Origin: Nemertoderma westbladi
Taxonomy: Eukaryota; Xenacoelomorpha; Nemertodermatida; Nemertodermatidae
Reading direction: 5' to 3'
Length of the DNA: 64,000 nucleotides
Assembly (NCBI GenBank): GCA_032718475.1
Contig: JAUCBJ010007407.1
Location: 1-64,000, forward strand
Below, in pieces: positions 30,424 through 41,500 of the stretch; the stretch's first letter is position 1; every line of letters starts with the position of its first letter. The position numbers were made by a program, and so were the translations under genes. Under the pieces are notes generated by a model. The model was not told where the DNA came from, did no database searches, and saw only the letters and a program-made list of their open reading frames with translations.

Positions 30424-32311
30424 TATGCGAAGAGACAGTAACAAAATACCCTGCAATATCCTACTGTAAAGTTTGTGAATGAAATCATAAATCCGACCTT
30501 CTCACCAAAACAATAAACTCTAAGTAAGCGAATATATATATTGCAGTATTTTGTCTCTTATAACCGGTGAGGCAGAAAACAGTCTACGAACGGACAAACT
30601 TCGATAAAACAAAATCCTGCGCAGCGAATCCTAAAATCAGGCTGACTCACTGACGGACTAAGGGCGCTCGTATACCTTGCCGCGGTGTGATTTATATGGT
30701 TGGGATAGAGAAATGCTAGCTAGGTGCAGAGATGTCTAACTAGCGGGCAAAGCGCAGTACGGACAAAAGTTAATTTTATATATTTTGAGGTGTAAATAAT
30801 TTCTAACGCGCGTTTGTCTTGATTCTAAACAGTCAAAGTCAGTTTTGCTCCTTCACATATATAATTACTGGGTCCGGTGTGCATTTTACAAATATTCTAA
30901 TTTTGTAACTTGTAGGTCCAATACTCACGAATGATAAGGCTCCTTCCCCTTTCGTGTATTTCCAGGACTCAAATTCAGGCATAAGGTTAATACTACGCCC
31001 AGAATTCGGCAATTTAATTTACCAGGTCCCTAATACTAAGAAGAAATGTGTTAGTTTACTACAGTAGGCGTACAGTTACTAATAGCTAGCCTGGTTTTCT
31101 TATCTAGAATTTTGGTTGCCTAGATGTGCACGGCAACTTCCTAACAGAATGTTGGCGGGGACACGGTAGATGTTAGTATCCCTAATAGCCTCAATTTATT
31201 TTGCGCCTAGTTGTAAACTGCCCTACCGCCTGAACGGTACAATCCTAATTCAGGTAAAATACAGTAACCCTTCTGGCCTACAAGTTCTAATGCAATGGAC
31301 ACCGTTGTACTACAAACAGTCGCCGACGCACCTATACTTAGCAAGAGTTAGGCGTACAGTTTGCTGCACCCTACCAATGTGTATGCCTTGTACCGGTGTG
31401 CCTGCGTCCTATCTGTGTACTAGTATCTCTGCCTGATCTCCTCTCCCCCGTAGGAATATGAAGGTCTACTGCGGGTTTTTCTCTGAATTAAGACAGTACG
31501 GTCCCTAGATGTAATTTTTTAGCGCACAGCGTGTCACTACCTCTACCTTTGATCTTTGGTCTTACACTTAGGTAGCAAGGCATTGAACGCTGTCTAACCT
31601 TCAGGCGATGGGCGAATAACTCAAGAATGATATTGCGGGTTGTCTCCTCCTACATTCCTCAGATGTTCCCGTTCATTGCTGGGGTCCGATGTTTAGCCTG
31701 CCATCCTGTCCCTTAGTTGGGTTCACCGTGGTGAAGCATAGTAAAACAGATAGGAAAAGGGCAGATGTAACAAGTATTTCTAACTTTTATTACAGAATTA
31801 AACAATAACTATTATACAATAAATGTAACAAGAGTGAAGATAGATAGATAGAAAGAGATAACTAATGAACGAAATCGCACCTTTTATAGCAAATTTGTGC
31901 TGCAATCAATCGAGAAAATTCTCGATTGTTCTATGAGTTCTAATAGGTTTTTAAAGATAACTATTGGTCCAGCGAATATATAACTTGCACGACATTGGTT
32001 ACTATCTAATAACTGCAATCCCATTGGTTAATCTACTTCGAGCAAATGCAATTTAATTTGTAGCGGTTAATTTAAATGAGTTGAAACTCTGCACAAAAAA
32101 TAATTCGCACCTACTAGGATTCGAACTCAATACCTACTACATATAATTTCCAACGCTTTACCGACTGAGCTACTGAACCACTTGAATAATCATCGTACAA
32201 ATAGATATAGTAAATACAAATGAGGACTTAATGTAGTCTTTTATAGCAAAGTTAATTCGAACAAAATAAAATTTTGAAAATCCACGGCATTTATGAGAAT
32301 ATAATTCTATA
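30424..32311 (-). repeat. A2 3' LTR (1888 bp)
   Basis: Left copy of the A2 LTR, nearly identical to 45000-46882. It has a 5-bp TTGTA absent from the other copy. An 88-codon frame (31170-31436 on the plus strand) recurs in the other LTR only because the LTRs are identical. Confidence 0.92.
32095..32180 (-). other. tRNA-like sequence with Pol III boxes, A2 3' LTR
   Basis: On the minus strand: A box TAGCTCAGTCGG (32172-32161), a near-perfect consensus; B box GAGTTCGAATCCT (32128-32116); then a T6 terminator (32100-32095). It lies about 140 bp inside the LTR, as in A1. The anticodon and stems are degenerate, so probably no working tRNA. Confidence 0.75.
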
Positions 32312-32325
32312 CCGCTCCATGAAAA
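32312..32325 (-). promoter_or_regulatory. A2 3' polypurine tract
   Basis: Minus strand TTTTCATGGAGCGG directly before the LTR start TATAGAATT; the same sequence as in A1. Confidence 0.75.
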
Positions 32326-32638
32326 CAGGATATTATCGTGCATAAAATATACGGTTTTCACCAATACTAAATCAAATTATGGAATACTTGGGACGTACTT
32401 ACATATTTACAAATTAAATTATCAACAATAATACCTCTACATAATAATTCGATACAAAAATAATTACAAATTCAAATTTACGTATTTAAGGCTTTATTAA
32501 GTAAGTACAATATAAATCTAAATTAAATTCACCAAAATAAATCTATTGCATCTCAAATATTGCATAAATTCAAAGAATCACAAATACTAATACTACTTAA
32601 ATATAAAACAAATTGCATAAGTGCGGAATAAATCACAA

Positions 32639-32659
32639 GAAAGGCTCACAAGTCTTCCG
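32639..32659 (-). repeat. Dispersed palindrome, A2 3' UTR (distal)
   Basis: Minus-strand form GGAAGACTTGTGAGCCTTTC. It pairs with the copy at 33153 in flanking the AT tandem tract. Confidence 0.75.
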
Positions 32660-32822
32660 TCTGCTCTTGCCTTCTATTTACTGCGAATACAAATACTGCT
32701 TCTTTATAAAATATAAATTGCATAATATTCGAAACAATAAATTGCGTAAGTTTGGAATGACTACAAATATAGCACTTTCTAAATATAAATCTTTCTAAAT
32801 GCAAATCTTTACTAAATATAGA

Positions 32823-32931
32823 TATAAACTGCATAAGTTTAGAACAATATAAACTGCATAAGTTTAGAACAATATAAACTGCATAAGTTTAGAACAATAT
32901 AAACTGCATAAGTTTAGAACAATATAAACTC
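32823..32931. repeat. 25-bp tandem repeat in A2 3' UTR
   Basis: About four head-to-tail units containing AAACTGCATAAGTTTAGAAC. Diverged single units continue on both sides (32590-33120). Confidence 0.85.
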
Positions 32932-33152
32932 TTTAGGCATCTCAAATATAAAATATAAATCTTTCAAATATAAATTCCTTCTAAATACAAAACTTTCTGA
33001 ATTTCATAAAATCGGAACAATACAAATACATAAACTTGGGGCAATAATAAATTGCATAAATTTAGAACAATATAAATTGCATAAATTTAGAGCAATATAA
33101 ATTTTAAACAATACAAATTACACAAACAATACATAAGACAAACAATTCATAA

Positions 33153-33173
33153 GAAAGGCTCACGAGTCTTCCG
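33153..33173 (-). repeat. Dispersed palindrome, A2 3' UTR (proximal)
   Basis: Minus-strand GGAAGACTCGTGAGCCTTTC, just after the ORF3 stop, as in A1 15518. Confidence 0.8.
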
Positions 33174-33193
33174 TCCACTCCTTCCTTCCCGCT

Positions 33194-34795
33194 TTAACGC
33201 TTAGCGGATCGAGCTCTGCCGCGTCCTCGAAAACTGCGTATCGGCGATTTAGCTCGTGATATGGGACTTGTTGGGCGAGCTACTGGTTTACTTTGGACGT
33301 TGGGAGGTGGTACGACCATTTCCTCACATATTCGTCTCTTAGTTATCCCAAATCCTCGTCCAATCCCTTGTGACCGATCGGTTGTATCTACCGCTGGTAA
33401 AACGTCTGGGAACGCGCGGGAAGCGGACGACGCAGACCCAAGAGAAGCTTGCGCCCCCTTTTGATCAGCTGGTATATGTCCCGATCCTCCTTGCGGTTCT
33501 CTGGGAAGCGAAACCGTATCCCGAGTAATTCGAATAGTCGGTTCGTATCCCCTTCGTTCTTCAACGTTGATAGTTTTCTTTAACTGTTGGCCCACTTTCT
33601 GAACCCTTATGATCCTGTGCTGTCCGTCCTCCCGAGGGTGACGTGCAGACGGCGCGTCCGGAGTAGCTGGTATGTTGGTCGCCTCTAGGACCTCCTCTTC
33701 CTCGAATACGCTCGCTCGTATACGTTTATGGTAGAACGCGGCTCGGTACGCCCATGCGACGGTTAACCAAGCTCCCTTGTTCCGCTTTTCCGTTCGGAAC
33801 CGGTCAAATTCACCATAGGTGATACGATTAACGACTTTCTGGAAATTCCATGTATTCTTATTGTCAGGGTGTATCTGTAACAAATATTCGCGCACAACTC
33901 GGAATCCGCTATCGTGAGGCAAAATATCAACTACCTCGATGAGTTCGTCATATTGTGGCATAGCGGAGATATATCCTTCCGACATCATAGTTTGGGGATT
34001 TACCGCCCAAAATCCAAGATGCGCTCTCATCGGGAATCGTCTTCTTTGTGCCGATACATGTTCGTCAGCTAAATCTTCCCAATCATCAAATAGTTTTCGC
34101 ACGAGTTTTACAGATTCGTGTTCGTATGGTATGTCTCGCAGTTGGCATTCAGATGCTCAATGTCCCTTTATATTGCAGTATGTGCATTGAGCCATAAATC
34201 TCCAGCAAGTATAAAATGTATGGGACCCTTGATCTCCACACCATCCACAGATTAGTTGAGTCGTAGTAATGTGCTTTCCACTGCACTTTGTCGAATGATG
34301 TCCAGCGACGCCACATTTACCACACATCGTATTAGCAGGGTACCACACTCGCTCATATATAAGATCGCCAATGGGTCGAGCGCTTCCTCCCACACTATAG
34401 TCATAATCGTCTGGATCGATAGGTTGGTGTGTTTCAGAAGGTTGTATTGCAAACTACAGCATCTGTTGCTTCTAGTTGTCGAATCTCCGTCTGAGATTTC
34501 TTCGGGAGGTTCCTTTCAATCTCAAGAAGTTCCTCTAAAGGATCATCGATGGTCGTCGTTACTTCGAAATCAGCACCTAAGTGACCGATAGGCGCGCGCG
34601 TCTGCCGTGATTCGTCCGTAACCTCCACGATACCGTCGTGTCATATTTAGTCTTTGCGAGTTTCGCTGTACTTTCTGATAAGTCCTTTATTCCAAATATG
34701 GTATAGTCTTTAGCTCCAAATCGTTCAAATGGCGCTGCTGCTTCCTCTTGGATATCATATCCCCATCTCGGCTCTCCATGTATCCCCTTCGCCAT
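33194..34795 (-). pseudogene. A2 ORF3, internally deleted
   Basis: Homologue of A1 ORF3. The N-terminal part begins at ATG 34795-34793 and keeps the STAKLAK motif. The frame then jumps, within about 90 nt, to a region that in A1 lies some 2.2 kb further on (EIERNLPKKSQTEIRQLE), so about 2.1 kb is missing. The zinc cluster follows in another frame (about 34393-34140: CGKCGVAGHHSTKC, CGWCGDQGSHTFYTC, CTYCNIKGH), with a stop just after it. The last 302 codons (34102-33194) are open and end in the RGRGRARSAKR tail. Products would be fragments only. The conservation of zinc cluster and tail shows which parts were under constraint. Confidence 0.78.
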
Positions 34796-35506
34796 TCTTT
34801 GAAGTATGGTTATATAATCATTGCTACTAGAGGGAATACAACAGAGTTTATTGTTAGTTGTGAGGAGATGTGAGAGTTTTAGTCTGCCCTTTTGGCTCGA
34901 CAACGCTCTAACCTCCTACCCATAGCCTAAGATCTAGGGTTTCTTTAATGACACGCTGCTTCTTATCTAAAATTTTTTGCCGAAATAAAAACGATTTTGG
35001 GCTAAACTGGCTGTGAGTCTAAAATACTCACTTTTTGATCCCAAACTATTATCAGAAAATAAGCAATCAAGAGTTAGTAATAAATATAGGGAAGTCTATT
35101 ATTTGACGTAACTTATTGAAACAAGACTGTGTAAAATTTAATTAAAATTTAAGAAAGGCTCGCGAGTCTTCCATTCTCTTGTTTCTCTAATTTTAAGTTC
35201 CACCCGACTGTACCCTGAAATCTATTCACTGGAGAAAATTTTAAAATTTTTTCAAATCCAAATGGATTGTCTAAAATTTCGAAAATGTCTCAATATTGTG
35301 AGTTCCAAGTAGAATTCCATTTCTTATACCTACAAATCCCGCTCCTATGTGACACATAAGGGTACTACGGTGCTCAATGTTCACATATAAAGACAATGGA
35401 ATTCTACCGCTGTCTTTACTACGGTGTACAGGTACGTGGAAATCTATTTGTAAACTCCTTACTATTTACTAACATTTGTTGGAGATTTGTAATCTCCAGA
35501 CTTGTT
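34796..35506 (-). promoter_or_regulatory. Conserved noncoding segment between A2 pol and ORF3
   Basis: Homologous to A1 11017-11748. The ~150 nt nearest pol (about 35250-35400) contain the shared AATTCCATTGTCTTTATA, ACCCTTATGT and CACATAGGAGCGGGAT blocks and the paired GGAATTC motifs. One palindrome lies at 35153. The acceptor-like CCCTCTAG (AG at 34828-34827) precedes the ORF3 ATG by 32 nt. Confidence 0.6.
35153..35173 (-). repeat. Dispersed palindrome in the A2 pol-ORF3 spacer
   Basis: Minus-strand GGAAGACTCGCGAGCCTTTC, at the place homologous to A1 11369. Confidence 0.85.
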
Positions 35507-38500
35507 TCACGTCTCTTCAAGAAGTACGAGACGTTGTGTCGGTCTGTCTACTGTACGACCGTCAATTGTCCGTACAGTCACAGTTCTTGTCACTCCATCC
35601 ATAGATGGATGTGTGTCCAAAATTACACCTGTTATCCAGAAGCTTCTTTTTAGATTCACTTCTGCCAACAGCACGTGATCTCCCGCTCTTAAAGCGCGAG
35701 TTTTGTTGTACCAGGTAGTTCTGGCAGAAATAGAGGGCAAATAATGGTTTTGCCATATTTCCCAGAATTTGTTAGCTAGTAGTTGCGTGATTTTCCACGC
35801 TTTTCTACCGTAGCTATCGCCTTCTATGGGAATAGAAATAGGCGTTAATGTGGTCGGTGCCTGCATAAGCAGGTGTGCCGGTGTCAAAGCAAACTGGGAT
35901 TGTTTGTCATCGGGTACTAATACTATTGGTCTAATATTTAGTATTGCCTCGATTTCAACAAACAATGTTGTCAGTTGGTCGTCTGTCAAGATGTGGTTTA
36001 CTGGAATTACTTTTGCCATGGCTGTTTTTATAGATCTAATCAATCTCTCCCAGACTCCGCCTCTCCATGGACTATCTGGAGGATTAAACTTCCAAACAAT
36101 CTTGTAAGGACGTAGTTCGTTTGAGATTTGATCATGATCTAATTTCTTAAAGGCTCTAGCAATTTCATTTCGTGCACCAACAAAGTTTGTACCTTGATCT
36201 GAGTACAAGCATGTTACTAGTCCGCGTCTAGCGATAAATCGCCACAATGCTAGTATAAAGGCGTTGGTGGAAAGATCCATCACACGTTCAATATGAACTG
36301 CCCTACTGGACATGCATGTGAAAATCAGTCCCCAACGTTTTACTAGTATATGTCCACGTTTTGTATGTATGGGACCAAAGCAGTCAATTCCAGTCTCTGT
36401 GAAGGGTGGTCTGAATGCTTGTAGTCGTGCTTGTGGAAGTTCACTCATTTCTTGGGTACTTATTCTAGAATGTACCTTTTTACAAATAATACACATACGC
36501 GTCACTGAACTTAATGCTTTACTGGGTCTAATTAATACAAATCTTGTACGTAAGTAGGAAAGACAGTGGTGTCTTCCAGCTTGTTTCAGATGTAAATGTG
36601 CATCCAGTATCATTGCACGTTGTAATTCGTGATGTTGTGGTATTATTATTGGGTACCTAAAATCAGTATTAAAGTCAATGTTTTGAAGCCGAGATTTATG
36701 ACAAATTAAGCCATTATAAATAATCGGACTCCAACTTAATATTGGTGATGACTTGATTGGTTGACCTTGACTTATAGATGTAAATTCGCGCGCGAAATAT
36801 CGCAATTGATAATGGCGAATTAATTTAATTTCACATCTGTCAATCTCAGTCAATGTGAGTCGACGTGTAAAGTCGCGTTTGCCTTTAACGTATTGTACAA
36901 AACGTACAATCCACGCTAATTTTCGGCACGCTTTGGTCCAAGAATCTGTTAGGTTTACAATACGGTCGACGTAAGTATTTGTGACGTCATCAGGTAAGTC
37001 AATGGAGAATTTAGAAGGTTTTGTTTTACTAGATGGGCCCACGAGTCCGCCGGTAAGTATTCCCTTGTTGACTGTTGATCCATCCGGGTCTACAAGTAAT
37101 TTGTCCTTCTTCGTCTTCTTACCTTGATTGTCAGTACTTTGTGCGTCGATCCCTAATGGTGGTTTTAACTTTATGGGATCACTGGGTTTTGGTAAATTTA
37201 TTTTTGTGCCGATATTAATCCCAGGTCTCACCGTAGGTTGTAAGGTTGGTATGTCTCTTGAGCGTAAAGTAACACCTGTATTTACATTAGCGTAGGTACT
37301 ACCCACATCTGTAATACATGAGGTTTCACTGTACTTATGGTTACTCAAGGGTGTCAAGTTTGGTAGTTTGTCAATAGAAGGCTGCTCCAATAGGGAAACT
37401 GCGGCTTTACTATGTGTCGCTACGTTACTAATGTCTGGTAGAACATCTTGTGAAATGTCTGGTAAAATGTTTCGCGGAACATCCGGCGAAACGTCTAGTG
37501 ACATGTCTGGCAAAATGTCTGGTTGACCGTCTAGTAACGTGTCTGGTTGACCGTCTAGTAACGTGTCTGGTTGACCGTCTAGTAACATGTCTGGTTGACC
37601 GTCTGGCGATACGTCTGGTTGACCGTCTGGCGATACGTCTGGTAACATGTCTGGTTGACCGTCTGGCGATACGTCTGGTTGAGAAAGGCTCGCAAGTCTT
37701 CCTGCCCTAACTTTGTGAGTTATATTCTTCCATTTCGCCTTTGGTTTCTTCTTAAGTTTCGCCGTTGTCTTTTTCTTTGCTTTACCTTTCTTTGGTTTTT
37801 TAATTTCGGCGTCCTTAGGAATAGTATTAGACTTGTTATCGTAAAGTGGCGGCCAATGTTGTGTTGCTCTTTGTAAGAATTGTGGTCCATGTTGCCAAAA
37901 TTTCTTGTTTTCCGGTTTACAGAATTCCTCAGGCATCATTCCTCGCGATGCAATATCAGCTGGATTTTGTGGTCCGGGACAATGTCGCCAATCTTCCTTT
38001 ATTGAACGGTCTAGAATTTCTGCACGACGGTTAGCTACGAATGTCTTGAATTCAAGTGTGTCATTGTTTATATAAAATAAAACTAACGTCGCGTCAGTCC
38101 AATAAAATATCTGTAAACTTGACTGTAGTTCAGTCTGTATGAGGTTTACAATTGTCGTTGACAGAGTTGCGGCTTGTAGCTCAGCGCGTGGTGTCGTCAT
38201 ATACTTAGTAGGCATTGTTTTAGCCTTAGAAGTAATGAGCGAAACATCAAACTCGTCTGAGTCTACTTGTCTGCGCAAATACGCTGTCACTCCAAAGCCG
38301 TTGTCACTGGCGTCGGAAAAACAATGTAATTCTAAGTTGTCAGGAAATGTCGTCTGTAATGGAAAGTACACCCGGGGTATGGAATAATCCTCTAGCGAAG
38401 ATAATTGCGCCTCCCAAGTCTTCCATAAGTCCACTTGTTCGGATGAGATTGGTTCGTCCCATGTCAGTCCATCTTTCCAAATACTGCGCATATATATTCT

Positions 38501-41500
38501 TGCTTGCAGTATTATTGGGCTGATGAAACCTAATGGATCGAACAGTCTGCTTAGTTTCGACAAGCAAGACCTCTTTGTCAGAGAATCTCCTTCAGCGTCC
38601 AGTTTTACTTTCACTCGAAAGTTGTCTGTGTTCGGGTCCCAAAATAGTCCCAACACCTTGGTCGTCGGCAGTGGTTCGAACTCTAAGTCAATGTCCCCAC
38701 CCCCACGTTCAGTCGTTTCGAATGAATTTACCAATTCGGTGCTGTTTGAGGCAAACTTAGTGAGGTTAAAACCTCCGCCTGCTAAACAGTCCCGTAATTG
38801 ATGTGCTACTGTTATAGCACTTTCTACTGTGTCACAACTCTGTAATCCATCGTCTACGTAAAAGTCTCGTTCTACGATCCGGATTACCTCTGGGTCATAC
38901 ATATGTTTCTGATCCCTAGCGGTCTGTTTTAGGGCGTACATAGTGCAATTTGGGCTGTCCCTGGCACCGAAAACGCAAACTTGCATTTGGTAAGTCGCCG
39001 GTGGTTGACTTAAGTCTCCATCCGGGTACCAGAGGAACCTCAAACTGTCTCTGTCTCGCTCTAATGCTCGCACTTGGTGAAACATCGCTTCTACGTCACA
39101 AGTAAATGCTACTTGGCGCTGACGGAAGCGCATAATCACCCCCATGAGATAATTATTCATGTTTGGTCCGTCCATCAAGTCACTGTTGAGAGACATTCCT
39201 TCAAACAGGGCCGCGCAGTCGTTAACTACGCGTACTTTATCAGGTTTGTCGGGGTGTCTCACATAGTGATGTGGCAAATAGTATGTCTGGTCTGTCACAA
39301 TCTCTGGGTTTGTCATCCTGATAGCGTACCCTTTTGTCAAATACGTCTCCATCTGAGTATTGTACTGCAGATGGGCTTTCTCGTCCTTTAATAAACGTTG
39401 TCGTATTGAGTGTAGACGTCTTAAGGCTAGCGGATAATTATTGATAAGTTTAGGGCTTTGGCTACGCCATAGCATCCCTACCTCATAATGTCCGTCTTTC
39501 GTCTGGTGGATAGTATCTTCCATGATCTTCAAAGATTGTTTCTCTTGTTCCGACATACACGGTTCATAACTACCGGGTTCTGCTGTATCTTGTTCTAACC
39601 ACCTGATAGTTTTCTCTGTTAATTCTTTGTCTAATGCAGCTTGTTCCACTTGACAGTTCCTTAGTGTGTCGACATCGATATCGACGGGCATCGTTAATGT
39701 TATTGGTGTAGATAGACTCGCAAGCCTTCCGGCGTTATCATCTGTCGTCGATGGAACCTCTGCCTGACTCGTCTTCTTTTCACGCTCTATACTAACCTTG
39801 TGGATAGGTTGCTTTCTGTGACTTATCGTATTAGCTACACACGTCGTACCTGTAACGTTGTCGTGTTTTGTCGAACGTAGTGTAGTATAGTCTATGTCAG
39901 GTGAAAAGGAATGAATCGAAGTTGTAGTTAGTAAACTACATGTACTTTGTACATCGTCTTCTTCATCACTTATATCCAGTGTGCGCACAGGCGCTCGAGT
40001 ATACCACCCTATCGGAATTCTACAGGCGTAAGCATTTCCTGCTACGACTACCGATGGTCTGGTTTCCCACACTTGATGTAAGTTGAATTGGTCTGTCCCG
40101 ATCAGCATTGCTACTGACCGATAATTAACAGGACATTCAGGTACACCAAGGTGTCTGAAATACTTACGGTCCTCTAAGGATTGCTCCGGCACTGGACCCA
40201 GTAGGTTACTAAAGTCCTTGGTGGCCGCAAAAGTCAAATCCTTAAAGGGTAACAAAGACCTCTCCTTTTCGCTATGTTGCGATCTCGGAAGAAGAGTGTC
40301 CAAGTTTAACTTAACTCGTGTCACTGGTATTGCACGTTGTCCATGCATACTACTTACAGTGTACTTTAGATGCTTACCTTGTCTGAGATCTGTGACGACA
40401 TCAGCTACCTTTTCATCCACGTAGCTGTGAGATGAGGCTGAATCTAGGATAGCGTAGATTCTTTTGCTCCCTTTTGTGCCTGTAATCTTAACGGGAATTA
40501 CACTAAACCCTTTTAGTTGATCAGGCGTCAGAAGAGCGATCAATGGTTGTTCGTCTTCATCCGAGTATATGTCCTCGTCTTCATATTCTTCACCAGAAGA
40601 CCCGGATTGTTCTGGGAAGCAATCCCAAATATGTGTCACAAAGGTTGGCGTTGTTCTCGATTCGCGCGTTTTGTACGCATTATTACATTTCGCTGCTGCT
40701 TCTGGGTGTTCCCTGGTGAAGCGTATGGTCGGTGTATGACTGTCCGTGTGGAGTAAAGCGTCGTGATTGCGTCCACATAAATGACAGGTATCCGTATTAG
40801 GGCAATCCTTGCAGACATGTCCATGTTGTGTACACCTCCAACAAGAATCTAACGGTCTTATTTGAAGTCGTCGTTCCTCTGAGTTTAATTCCCGAAATAA
40901 CCGGCAACCTCTTAATTTGTGACCAGTGTGCCGCTTGCCTAACTGCTCGCAGTATTGGCAACCGCTAAAATCTGCACTCAGTTGTTGTCGGGTCTGTTTG
41001 ATTCCAATAGGTGCAGACACCTTACTACCATCTGAAAATTGTCGGGTTTCCGTCGGTGTAGCGTAAGTGGCCGTCTTGGTGGATGTCGTCAGTTGTTTTT
41101 GTCGGTTGTGTGATGGTAAGGAAATTCCTTCTGCTACGATGTGTTGGTCAGTGTAGTTGGATCGAGTCTCCACTACCGCTTCCCTGGATATTAATAAGTA
41201 CACATCTTCTAGTTTTAGGAATCCACCTCTCTCTTCCCGCTGGTATTCAATCTTCCTCCACTCCCGACGAAGTCGATGGTGGAGTCTTCCTATAATCTTT
41301 AATAGGACAGTAGGGGTGTTTCCATACTCAAGTTGTCCAATAGATCTTAAGGTTGTGATAGCGTTTTTTATTTCGTCAGTGAGTTTTAGTAAGTCGACGG
41401 GTTTAGTAATGGCGCCTCCCTTACAGAGTTCTTCTATCACTGACTTAGCCATACTTACGGTGCCTCCGTAAATCAAAGTTAAGCGATCGTACGCTAATTC

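Larger units (their letters stand above)
32312..33193 (-). other. A2 3' untranslated region
   Basis: AT-rich noncoding sequence between ORF3 and the LTR. It holds two palindromes (33153 and 32639), about four 25-bp tandem units between them (32823-32931), and the polypurine tract next to the LTR (minus-strand TTTTCATGGAGCGG, about 32325-32312). Confidence 0.7.
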
